Source: RGIG3009 sp045653425
GTDB taxonomy: Bacteria > Bacillota > Clostridia > Oscillospirales > Acutalibacteraceae
DNA: 30,428 nucleotides
Reading direction: 5' to 3'
Assembly: GCA_045653425.1 (NCBI GenBank)
Contig: JAZOLU010000037.1
Location: forward strand, 1-30,428
Within the stretch, counting starts at the first letter, position 1; each line of letters opens with the position of its first letter. The notes beneath the pieces are model-generated. The model was not told the origin of the DNA and searched no databases. It saw only the letters and a program-made list of their open reading frames with translations. The translations under genes and the position numbers were made by a program. Shown one piece after another: positions 16,797-23,742 of this stretch.

Positions 16797-16907
16797 GTCT
16801 TCTTTCATCCGGACTGTACCGTCGGCTTTGGAATTTCACCAAATCAGCGGCAAAGAGCACTCGCGGGCTGTTACCGCCGGTGGGGGATTGCACCCCGCCC
16901 CGAAGAC
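16797..16907 (-). ncRNA. FMN riboswitch (RFN element)
   Basis: Read on the minus strand, the sequence carries the conserved RFN blocks. The P1 arms are GTCTTC (16902-16907) and GAAGAC (16797-16802). Between them lie GGGTGCAATCCC, CACCGGCGGTAACAGCCCGCGA, TTTGGTGAAATTCCAAA, and CCGACGGTACAGTCCGGATG. This is the canonical FMN aptamer. The terminator at 16742-16777 is the expression platform for ribU, giving repression of riboflavin uptake when FMN is high. Confidence 0.96.
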
Positions 16908-16925
16908 ATTATGAACTTAACTATC

Positions 16926-16954
16926 AGTATATGCTTCTGTACCACGTTTGTCAA
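16926..16954 (-). promoter_or_regulatory. Sigma-A promoter of the ribU riboswitch transcript
   Basis: On the minus strand a perfect TTGACA (16949-16954) and TATACT (16926-16931) are separated by 17 bases. The mgtE stop codon TGA (16951-16953) is part of this -35 box. The start is expected near 16919, just before the FMN aptamer. Confidence 0.8.
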
Positions 16955-18321
16955 GCGAGGATTGCCTGCGCCAACAAAAAGTACATAAGCAACGAGAGAG
17001 CATCCACAATGGTGGTGATGAACGGGCTTGCCATTACCGCCGGGTCTGCCCCCACACGCTTGGCAAGCAACGGCAGGGTGCAACCCACCAACTTGGCAAC
17101 AATAACCGTTGCCGCCAGTGCTAAACACACGGTAACGGCTTCGCCAAGGGTGATGACACTGCCCAGTAACCAGCGGTCAAACACCACGATTTTTGCAAAA
17201 GCCGCACCCGCAAGTGCAACGGCGCACAGTATGGCCACGCGTGCCTCTTTCCACACAATGCGCCCCACGTCACCCAAACGAATATCCCCCAGCGCGAGTG
17301 CGCGGATGACGGTGACGGAGGATTGACTGCCGCTGTTGCCGCCGGTGCCCATTAACATAGGGATAAAGGCGGTGAGTGCCATTGACGCGGCGAGCGCAGA
17401 TTCAAACGACGTGATGATGACCCCCGTTACGGTGGCGGAGAGCATTAGCAGCAGCAACCACGGAATACGCCGCCGAAAAATCTCCCACACGCCGGTTTTT
17501 AAGTAGGGCTTGTCGTCGGGGGTGATGGCCGCCATTTTTTCCATATCCTCGGTGGCGGCTTCTTGCAAAATATCCACTACGTCGTCTACCGTAATGATAC
17601 CCACCAGCCGTTCTTCACTGTCCACCACCGGCAACGCCATTAAATCGTAGCGGGCGCACAGTTGCGCCGCTACTTCGCGGTCTTCCGTGGTGTGCACGGC
17701 ACGCACGCGCGTGCTCATTAAATCGCCCACACACGCCGTTTCGGGCGAGAGCAACAGTTCGCGCACCGTGAGTACCCCCAGCAGGTGACGGTCATCGTCC
17801 GTAACGTAGCAGGTGTAAATGGTTTCCTTATCCGGTCCGTGAGCACGGATATACTGCAACGCCGCCGCCACCGTCATACCGGCTTTTAAATCCACAAATT
17901 CGGTGGTGAGTACGCTGCCGGCACTGTTTTCCGGATAATGCAGCAGACGGTTGAGGGTAACACGCTCCTCCGGCGGAACCGTGCGCAACAACTGCTTGAC
18001 CACGCCGGCGGGAAGTTCTTCCAGCAAGTCGGCGGCGTCATCATCGTACAAACCAGTCATAACCGCCGCCATCTCGCGCGCGGTGAACAAGCGCAGCAAC
18101 GCCTCCCGCGTGGCGGTATCCATATACGAAAACGCCTGTGCGGCGGCGGTTTTGGGAAGCAGACGATATGCCGGCAACGCCTGCTCCGGCGGCAGATTTT
18201 CGATAAGCGACGCGATGTCCACCGGTTCCAGTGAGAGAAGCGTGGTGCGCGCTTCGTCAAATTGACGAGCGGTAAGGTGTGCGGCCACGGTTTCGCACAC
18301 GGGGATGAGCCAAGTTGTCAT
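16951..18321 (-). CDS. mgtE: Magnesium transporter MgtE
   Basis: MgtE is a dimeric Mg2+ channel in the cytoplasmic membrane, gated by its cytosolic Mg2+-sensing domains. The 456-residue protein has the N-domain (about 1-125) with the EELPAGVVKQLLRTVPPEER region and two CBS domains (about 130-190 and 195-255, ending GIITVDDVVDILQEA). Five membrane helices follow after a plug helix, with the pore signature MLMGTGGNSGSQSS near residues 320-333. The ATG at 18321 is preceded by AGGAGG (18329-18334 minus). A longer frame to 18363 starts inside the regulatory hairpin and is rejected. No terminator separates it from the ribU promoter, so read-through into the FMN riboswitch is likely. Confidence 0.95.
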   Translation of the reverse strand: MTTWLIPVCETVAAHLTARQFDEARTTLLSLEPVDIASLIENLPPEQALPAYRLLPKTAAAQAFSYMDTATREALLRLFTAREMAAVMTGLYDDDAADLLEELPAGVVKQLLRTVPPEERVTLNRLLHYPENSAGSVLTTEFVDLKAGMTVAAALQYIRAHGPDKETIYTCYVTDDDRHLLGVLTVRELLLSPETACVGDLMSTRVRAVHTTEDREVAAQLCARYDLMALPVVDSEERLVGIITVDDVVDILQEAATEDMEKMAAITPDDKPYLKTGVWEIFRRRIPWLLLLMLSATVTGVIITSFESALAASMALTAFIPMLMGTGGNSGSQSSVTVIRALALGDIRLGDVGRIVWKEARVAILCAVALAGAAFAKIVVFDRWLLGSVITLGEAVTVCLALAATVIVAKLVGCTLPLLAKRVGADPAVMASPFITTIVDALSLLMYFLLAQAILA

Positions 18322-18327
18322 AAAAAT

Positions 18328-18433
18328 ACCTCCTGTTCTTGTAAAACAGGAGGTTAAGCACACGGCAACTATCGGGGAATGAACATACTGTTATTCCCCA
18401 TACGTGGCCGGCAACGCATACACCGCCTGTTTT
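18328..18433 (-). promoter_or_regulatory. mgtE leader with alternative helices over the Shine-Dalgarno
   Basis: On the minus strand, bases 18345-18354 form a perfect 10-bp hairpin with 18328-18337 (7-base loop), followed by ATTTTT. The downstream arm contains the mgtE AGGAGG. The same upstream arm (18343-18353) can instead pair with 18423-18433 as 8 plus 2 base pairs around one mismatch, freeing the ribosome binding site. Between them is a second strong hairpin (GGGGAAT 18374-18380 with ATTCCCC 18393-18399, plus an inner AACA/TGTT). This is the shape of a riboswitch-like leader. I cannot match it to the M-box consensus. Confidence 0.5.
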
Positions 18434-18503
18434 GTTGTAAAATTTCTACTTCGAGGATTGGCAGGGTCCATACGTTTCACGACCTTTACGTTGAATTTAT
18501 TTT

Positions 18504-18532
18504 ATTATACCATAAGGGAACCGAACTCGCAA
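18504..18532 (-). promoter_or_regulatory. Sigma-A promoter of mgtE
   Basis: On the minus strand TTGCGA (18527-18532) and a perfect TATAAT (18504-18509) are separated by 17 bases. The expected start near 18497 gives a leader of about 175 bases. The promoter is contained in the 37-bp sequence shared with the miaB promoter. Confidence 0.72.
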
Positions 18533-18550
18533 TGGTTTTCTTATGGTATA
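18504..18550. repeat. 37-bp repeat copy 2 and 45-bp inverted repeat
   Basis: Bases 18504-18540 on the minus strand match 124-160 on the plus strand at 36 of 37 positions (difference at 18520 versus 144). The copy is also bounded by a perfect 11-bp inverted repeat, TATACCATAAG (18506-18516) and CTTATGGTATA (18540-18550), with 23 bases between. Copy 1 lacks the upstream arm. The arrangement resembles a small dispersed element or an operator spanning the promoter. Confidence 0.65.
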
Positions 18551-18592
18551 CCCGATATATGCCAAAAAAGCAAGAAAATTCCCAATTCGCGC

Positions 18593-18622
18593 TTGCTTTT
18601 GTAGGGTGTTTTGGTGTATAAT
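18593..18622 (+). promoter_or_regulatory. Promoter of the PHP/TSCPD operon
   Basis: TTGCTT (18593-18598) is separated by 18 bases from a perfect TATAAT (18617-18622). The -35 overlaps the right arm of a 9-bp inverted repeat (18566-18574 with 18592-18600). The expected start is near 18629, giving a leader of about 60 bases. Confidence 0.6.
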
Positions 18623-18687
18623 TTAACCAGAAAGTGTTGTGTAACAAGGGTTTTTCAGGGCGACGGGTGTCGCAGGAGGGTAGTATC

Positions 18688-19545
18688 TTGGCGATTGATT
18701 TGCATTGTCACACCAAAATTTCGGATGGTTCCTTGGGTATTGAAGAATTACTGGGAATTGCAAAGCGGCGCGGGTTGGCGGCGGTATCCGTTACCGACCA
18801 CGACAGTACGGCGGGTGCCACGCGTGCCGTTGTTTTAGGTAAACGAATGGGCGTGCGCGTTATTCACGGCGTGGAATTTTCCACGGTGGATGGGCAACGC
18901 GGGAATCGAGCGCATTTGCTTTGCTACGGGTGCGAGTATCCCGACCGGCTGGAAGGGTTGTGCCGCCGCGTGGGCGAAAGCCGCCGTGCCGCCGGGCTGG
19001 AAATGATACGCAAGGTGATGCGGTATTATCCCATTACGCCGGATTTGGTGGTAAAATGTTCTACAGGCAGTAATAACATTTACAAGGCGCACATTATGCA
19101 CGCGCTGATGGATGCCGGATATACGGACAGCATTTACGGGGAATTATATCAAAAGTTATTCGGCTCGGACGGTTGTGCCAGAGTGCCGGTTACGTATCCG
19201 GACGTGCGGGACGTGTTAACCGCCGTTCACGAAGCGGGCGGCGTGGCCGTTTTGGCACACCCACACCGGTACCATAACGAAGCGTTGCTGGAAGAATTGT
19301 TGGAGCAAGGGCTGGACGGTGTGGAGGCGTGGACTCACGATCAAACGCCCGAGCAAACGGAGCAGTTGGCGACGCTTGCCAAAGAGCGCGGGCTGGTAGC
19401 AACGGGTGGTTCGGATTTTCACGGTATGTATGTAAGAACCGTGCGCCCGCTGGGTTCGGTTCCCGTGCCGGATGAGCAGGCAGACGCGTTGCTGGCGTAT
19501 GTTGCAAAAAAAGCCAAAGCGCAACGCGCAAACAAAGGGGGCTGA
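18688..19545 (+). CDS. PHP domain phosphoesterase
   Basis: This 285-residue protein of the polymerase-and-histidinol-phosphatase superfamily has all four expected metal-binding motifs: DLHCHTKISDG at residues 4-14, SVTDHDSTAG near 36-45, HPHRYH near 190, and GGSDFHG near 240. It resembles the TrpH/YciV group, whose characterised members act on 3',5'-nucleoside bisphosphates or on RNA 5' ends. That subtype is inference; the metal-dependent phosphoesterase call is firm. The start is TTG at 18688, preceded by AGGAGGG at 18674-18680. An in-frame codon at 18634 lies too close to the transcription start and upstream of this site. It is followed after 3 bases by a TSCPD gene. Confidence 0.88.
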   Translation: MAIDLHCHTKISDGSLGIEELLGIAKRRGLAAVSVTDHDSTAGATRAVVLGKRMGVRVIHGVEFSTVDGQRGNRAHLLCYGCEYPDRLEGLCRRVGESRRAAGLEMIRKVMRYYPITPDLVVKCSTGSNNIYKAHIMHALMDAGYTDSIYGELYQKLFGSDGCARVPVTYPDVRDVLTAVHEAGGVAVLAHPHRYHNEALLEELLEQGLDGVEAWTHDQTPEQTEQLATLAKERGLVATGGSDFHGMYVRTVRPLGSVPVPDEQADALLAYVAKKAKAQRANKGG

Positions 19546-19548
19546 CCT

Positions 19549-19797
19549 ATGTCGCATCGGTATACCACCCGTGGTGTGTGTTCGCGGAGTATTATGTTTG
19601 ATTTGGAAGAGGACGTTGTGCGCAACGTGCGGTTTGAGGGCGGTTGTTCCGGCAACACGCAGGGTATAGCCGCACTGGTGGAAGGGTTGCCCGCGGAGGA
19701 AGCCATTCGTCGGTTGGAGGGGATTCGTTGCGGAATAAAATCCACCTCTTGTCCTGACCAATTGGCGCAGGCGTTGAAAAAAGCGCGCAATACGTAA
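19549..19797 (+). CDS. TSCPD domain-containing protein (TIGR03905 type)
   Basis: This 82-residue protein consists almost entirely of a TSCPD domain, a small cysteine-containing unit also found at the C terminus of some ribonucleotide reductases. Visible family marks are GCSGNTQGIAALVEG (residues 25-39), RLEGIRCG, and the name-giving STSCPDQLAQAL (65-76). Cys11, Cys26, Cys61 and Cys68 could bind metal or nucleic acid; the function of stand-alone members is unknown. It starts 3 bases after the PHP gene stop, with AAAGGGGG as the ribosome binding site, so the two are cotranscribed. A strong bidirectional terminator follows. Confidence 0.85.
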   Translation: MSHRYTTRGVCSRSIMFDLEEDVVRNVRFEGGCSGNTQGIAALVEGLPAEEAIRRLEGIRCGIKSTSCPDQLAQALKKARNT

Positions 19798-19815
19798 GAG
19801 AACACAGAGAAAAGA

Positions 19816-19850
19816 GCCCGCCCGACAAAATTTGTCGGGCGGGCGTTTTT
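19816..19850. terminator. Bidirectional terminator between TSCPD and MATE genes
   Basis: A perfect 14-bp GC-rich stem (19816-19829 with 19831-19844) is followed by GTTTTT on the plus strand. The upstream side (AGAAAAGAG) gives a T-rich tract on the minus strand. The stem starts right after the MATE stop codon, so it ends both convergent units. Confidence 0.88.
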
Positions 19851-21250
19851 CATAGGGAGGCGGTATCGGCGGGAATGAGCGGCGGGGTGTCCGGCATACG
19901 GCGATACAACCGCCGGTGTACAATAACCGAGCATAGTAAATGTGCCGTTAGCGCAATAATCCACGAAATGGGATACGACAGGAACAACGCCTGCCACGTG
20001 CGACCGAGCAGGGGAAACACAAGATATATCCAAACGATACGCAGTCCGCATATGCTGATGAGCGAGGTGAACATTGGCACCACGGAAGCACCCAACCCAC
20101 GGAGGTGGGACGATTGCACGTCCATAGCACCGCACATAAAGTAGGTAAGTGTAATGATGAGTAACCGCTCGCTCCCGGCTTGCAATGCCTCGGGCGAGGA
20201 AGTGAAAACGCGCAGCAAGGGCGTGCGGAACAGTACAAGAAACAAACCGATTGTCACGGAAACAGAGGAGCTTAACAAGTGACCGTACTGCAACGTGCGA
20301 CGAATCCGCCCCTTGTTTTGCGCACCGAAGTTTTGGCCGGTAAAGGCCATAGTAGTGGTATAAAACGCGTGCATAGCCGTGTAGCAGATGCTTTCCAGTT
20401 GCTGTGCGGCACCGCTACCGGCCATATACAACTCGCCGAAACTGTTAATGGTGGATTGAATGAGCACGTTGCTTACGGCAAACAACGACGATTGAATGCC
20501 GGAGGGGATACCGATATACAAAATTTCTTTTACGCGTTTGGGGAATAACCGCAGTTGGGAAAGTTCCAAGCGAACATCCCCTGTTTCGCGCAGTAAGCAA
20601 CGCACAACGAGAACGGCGGACAGATATTGCGAAATGATGGTGGCCAGTGCTACGCCTGCCACGTCCATATGAAAAACAATGACGAACACCAAATTGAGTG
20701 CCACGTTGGCAATGCCTGAAACCGACAAATACAGTAACGGGCGTTTAGGGTCGCCCGCCGCGCGCAACACGGCGGCACCGAAGTTGTACACCATATTGCC
20801 CGGCATACCTAAAAAGAAAATGCGCAAATACAACGTGGCTTTGGTGAGCACACCGGAGCCCTCCGCTCCGGTACCCATCAGTTTTAGCAGGGGGCCGACA
20901 ATGGGGATGCCCACCGCCAGCAAAAACACGCCCAAAATTAAGCTTAATAACAGGGAGGTGTGCACGGCTTGGTGCACGCGTTTGTGGTGCTGAGCTCCAA
21001 TGTGGCGTGCCACCACGGTGAGAACGCCGTTGCTGATTCCCAAAAACAAGTTAACAATCAGCGCGGTGAGCGAACCGGTACACGACACGGCTGCCAGCGA
21101 TTCGTCACCGGCAAATTGACCGATAACCACGGTATCTGCCGCGTTATACAACACCTGTAAAATGCCGGTAGCCATAATGGGCAAGGCGTACAGCAACATT
21201 TGTGAAAACAAGGGACCGTGACACAAATCCTGTTTTATGCGGTTCGGCAT
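19850..21250 (-). CDS. MATE family efflux transporter
   Basis: This 466-residue protein has about twelve membrane helices and the two-bundle layout of MATE (NorM/DinF-type) cation-coupled exporters. Segments such as LPIMATGILQVLYNAADTVVIGQFAGDESLAAVS (from about residue 21) and the related second-half stretch around FGELYMAGSGAAQQLES are typical. The substrate cannot be read from sequence; drugs or cationic metabolites are usual. The ATG at 21250 is chosen because GGGAGG lies 7 bases before it. An ATG two codons earlier sits too close to that site, and the frame further upstream overlaps the promoter at 21297-21324. Confidence 0.9.
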   Translation of the reverse strand: MPNRIKQDLCHGPLFSQMLLYALPIMATGILQVLYNAADTVVIGQFAGDESLAAVSCTGSLTALIVNLFLGISNGVLTVVARHIGAQHHKRVHQAVHTSLLLSLILGVFLLAVGIPIVGPLLKLMGTGAEGSGVLTKATLYLRIFFLGMPGNMVYNFGAAVLRAAGDPKRPLLYLSVSGIANVALNLVFVIVFHMDVAGVALATIISQYLSAVLVVRCLLRETGDVRLELSQLRLFPKRVKEILYIGIPSGIQSSLFAVSNVLIQSTINSFGELYMAGSGAAQQLESICYTAMHAFYTTTMAFTGQNFGAQNKGRIRRTLQYGHLLSSSVSVTIGLFLVLFRTPLLRVFTSSPEALQAGSERLLIITLTYFMCGAMDVQSSHLRGLGASVVPMFTSLISICGLRIVWIYLVFPLLGRTWQALFLSYPISWIIALTAHLLCSVIVHRRLYRRMPDTPPLIPADTASL

Positions 21251-21296
21251 AACCATTCCTCCCGACTGCACAAGCACCGTGTAAACCAACACCCTA

Positions 21297-21324
21297 ACCA
21301 TAGCACATTCCCCCAAATTGTCAA
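21297..21324 (-). promoter_or_regulatory. Promoter of the MATE gene
   Basis: On the minus strand a perfect TTGACA (21319-21324) is separated by 16 bases from TATGGT (21297-21302). The expected start near 21290 gives a leader of about 40 bases before the ATG at 21250. Confidence 0.6.
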
Positions 21325-21408
21325 TACCTTCGTCGCCAAAAAAAAGAGGGAATTTTTTGAAAAAAGCGGGGTACACTAACTACAACGTAAATAAAGGGGT
21401 GAAAAGGT

Positions 21409-21588
21409 ATGAGCAAGGGGTTAATGAAGTTTGCCAAAGGAATGGGTATTGGTCTTGCCGTGGGGTGTATGACCGGTGCCGTGGCTAACCAATATATGCA
21501 CAGCGGCAAGCGCGGATTAAAGAAATCCGTGGGTAAGGCACTCAAAAATATGAGCGAATTGGTGGACGAACTGGGCGAGATGTTTTAA
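21409..21588 (+). CDS. Small 59-residue protein, possible YtxH-like
   Basis: The 59-residue product starts with a short amphipathic or weakly hydrophobic stretch (MGIGLAVGCMTGAVA, about residues 12-26). A basic segment (GKRGLKKSVGKALK) follows, and the end is acidic (SELVDELGEMF). This layout resembles small YtxH-type membrane-associated proteins of Firmicutes, but the hydrophobic part is short and the likeness is weak. The ATG has AAAGGGG about 12 bases upstream. TTGAAA (21357-21362) with TACAAC 18 bases on may be the promoter. It ends at a strong bidirectional terminator, so it is a single-gene unit diverging from the MATE gene. Confidence 0.7.
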   Translation: MSKGLMKFAKGMGIGLAVGCMTGAVANQYMHSGKRGLKKSVGKALKNMSELVDELGEMF

Positions 21589-21591
21589 CAA

Positions 21592-21629
21592 AAACCGGGC
21601 GGTGTGCTGGCACGCACACCGCCCGGTTT
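21592..21629. terminator. Bidirectional terminator between the small gene and the nucleoside operon
   Basis: A perfect 16-bp stem (21592-21607 with 21614-21629) encloses a 6-base loop. The A-tract before and T-tract after allow it to act for the 59-residue gene (plus) and for the convergent nucleoside-transport operon (minus). Confidence 0.88.
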
Positions 21630-21646
21630 GCTTAGTTGTTTTTGTG

Positions 21647-22633
21647 TTATCGTTCTTCGCGGAAGTAGGGAATGCCCAACGCCGCGGGAGGTTGCAGTTC
21701 CCGCTTTTTGCGCATACTGGTAACCACCAGCACGATGATTGTCACAATATAGGGCAGAAAACCGAGTAACTGCTGGGTTTTGTGGTCGATGCCCGGTAAA
21801 GCTGTGGCAAGCATAAACAGGGCACCGAATATGATGGAGCCTAAAATGCCAACACCCGGGCGCCACATAGCGAAAATAACCAGCGCTACTGCCAGCCAGC
21901 CCAGCTGACCGATGGAATCTTTGTTCCAGCCGCCGGAAGCATACTGCATGACAAAGTGTAAACCGCCCAAGCCGGAGATCATACCGCCGATACAGGTGGC
22001 AAAGTATTTGTATAGATCAACGTTGATACCTGCCGCGTCGGCAGTGGCGGGGTTTTCACCCACAGAACGCAAGTTAAGACCAACCTTGGTGCGGGTAAAC
22101 ACAAAGGCAACGATAAGCGCCACACAAATCGCCATATACGTCATAAAACCGGAGGATAAAAACGCCACACCAAACGAGCCAAATTTGTTGCTGAAAGGCA
22201 GCTTTGCCAAATACACCTCCGACACCTGCGGAAAACCGGAAATACCGGTGCCATGCCCCGCTACATTGTTAATAATACCGCCAACAAAATTACTTAAGCC
22301 CGTACCAAAAGTAGTCAGTGCCAAACCGGTCACATTTTGGTTCGCTTTCAGACTGATAGTAAGAAATGCATAAATTAGTGAGCAAAGTAGCGAACCGACC
22401 AGTGATACCGCCATGGTAAACAGGATAGCCATGATAGGATTTACCGTATCGACCATATTGGTATACCAATACGAGCCTACCACGCCGGCAACGCCGCCTA
22501 CACACATAATACCGGGGGTTCCCAGGTTCAAGTTGCCCGATCTTTCGGTGATTGTTTCGCCGGTAGAACCGAACAACAGGACAGTGCTATAGCCCAATGT
22601 CAGGTTAATAAGATTCGCGATAGTGTTAATCAT
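21647..22633 (-). CDS. Nucleoside ABC transporter permease (NupQ/YufQ type)
   Basis: This 328-residue permease of the BPD_transp_2 family (the branched-chain/ribose-type permeases) has about eight to ten hydrophobic helices. The GETITERSGNLNLGTPGIMCVGG segment near residues 24-46 and the LRSVGENPATADAAGINV motif near 183-200 are typical of the second permease of BmpA-linked nucleoside importers. Its ATG overlaps the stop of the upstream permease by four bases, so the two are made together. It is the last gene of the xpt operon and ends at the terminator 21592-21629. Substrate specificity for purine nucleosides is inferred from the operon. Confidence 0.9.
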   Translation of the reverse strand: MINTIANLINLTLGYSTVLLFGSTGETITERSGNLNLGTPGIMCVGGVAGVVGSYWYTNMVDTVNPIMAILFTMAVSLVGSLLCSLIYAFLTISLKANQNVTGLALTTFGTGLSNFVGGIINNVAGHGTGISGFPQVSEVYLAKLPFSNKFGSFGVAFLSSGFMTYMAICVALIVAFVFTRTKVGLNLRSVGENPATADAAGINVDLYKYFATCIGGMISGLGGLHFVMQYASGGWNKDSIGQLGWLAVALVIFAMWRPGVGILGSIIFGALFMLATALPGIDHKTQQLLGFLPYIVTIIVLVVTSMRKKRELQPPAALGIPYFREER

Positions 22634-23742
22634 TTGCCGGCACCTCTCTTCATCCTGAAATTGACTTTATAGCGTGTGAAAAATTCGCAAGCGATAATGG
22701 CAAAAATGACAATGGCGGTTACAACCTCGCCGATACTGCTGTCAATCTTAAAGGCATCGGTAGCGGAGGCACTGCCGTTGCTGAGCAGGATGATGAGCGC
22801 CGAAACAAACACCATAAGAATGGGGTTGAATTTGGACATCCAGGATACCAGTATGGCGGTAAAGCCCATACCACCCACCAAATTTTCGTTGATGGTGGGG
22901 GTGGGAGAGCCGGCAACCAGCATTAAACCCGCCAGACCGCCGATGGCACCGGAAAGGCATAGGGTGCGGATGATGACCTTCTTGACATTAATACCGATGT
23001 AGCGAGCGGTGTTTTGGCTTTCGCCTACCACCGAAATCTCATATCCTTGCTTACTGTATTTCAGGTATATGAACACTAACACGGTCAGTGCCACTACAAT
23101 CAGAATGTTAAGCAGATAGTTTTGACCGAACAACTGTGGGAAATATCCAGCGCCGGTGCGCTCGTTGAGAATGCCCAGGTCACTGCGCCCCGATTTATCC
23201 TTAATCATAACATAATACGTTACAAAGGTCATGGCGACGTAGTTCATCATAAGTGTAAATAAGGTTTCGTTTGTCTTCCAAATTGCTTGGAATATGGCGG
23301 GAATCAGCGCCCAAATCATACCGACCGCTACGCTGGCTACCACCATCAGTGCCAACAAAGCGGGCTGGTCCAGCGTTTTACCGTATTCCAGCATACAGTA
23401 CGCCGCGGCGAAACCGCCCATAAGCACCTGTCCCTCGGCGCCGATGTTCCAAAATCGCATTTTAAACGCCGGTGTTACCGCCAGAGAAATACAAAGGAGG
23501 ATGGCGGCTTTGTTGATGGATTCCATACGGGTGATTTCACCGCCAAAGGTTCCTTCGTACATTTTTGCATAGATCTGAAGCGGATTAAGACCCGTTAGAC
23601 AGGTGATGAAAATGCCGCAGAAAATCAGCGCAATGAGGACACCGCCCACATGGATGGCGGCAGATTTCCATCCGGAGATATCGTCCCGCTTGGTGATGTG
23701 CACCAGCGGTTCATGCGTGTGTTTTTTCACATTAGTGCTCAT
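22630..23742 (-). CDS. Nucleoside ABC transporter permease (NupP/YufP type)
   Basis: This 370-residue partner permease starts with a hydrophilic tail rich in Lys and His, followed by about eight to nine hydrophobic helices. Family marks include FKMRFWNIGAEGQVLMGGFAA (near 93-113) and SVVGESQNTARYIGINVKK, the coupling-loop-like segment near 235-255. Its ATG lies 11 bases inside the end of the ATPase gene. The ribosome binding site GGAGGAG is formed by the last Gly-Gly-Asp codons of that gene, so translation is tightly coupled. It overlaps the next permease by four bases. Confidence 0.9.
   Translation of the reverse strand: MSTNVKKHTHEPLVHITKRDDISGWKSAAIHVGGVLIALIFCGIFITCLTGLNPLQIYAKMYEGTFGGEITRMESINKAAILLCISLAVTPAFKMRFWNIGAEGQVLMGGFAAAYCMLEYGKTLDQPALLALMVVASVAVGMIWALIPAIFQAIWKTNETLFTLMMNYVAMTFVTYYVMIKDKSGRSDLGILNERTGAGYFPQLFGQNYLLNILIVVALTVLVFIYLKYSKQGYEISVVGESQNTARYIGINVKKVIIRTLCLSGAIGGLAGLMLVAGSPTPTINENLVGGMGFTAILVSWMSKFNPILMVFVSALIILLSNGSASATDAFKIDSSIGEVVTAIVIFAIIACEFFTRYKVNFRMKRGAGK

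Noticed and set aside
18322..18497. M-box (ykoK) riboswitch call for the mgtE leader
   Set aside because: The position fits, but the conserved M-box sequence blocks are not visible, so I describe only the alternative helices.
18379..18621. Open frames on the plus strand across the mgtE/PHP intergenic region
   Set aside because: They run through the mgtE leader, the repeat and the PHP promoter, have no ribosome binding site, and share peptide sequence with the window-start repeat only because of the 37-bp block.
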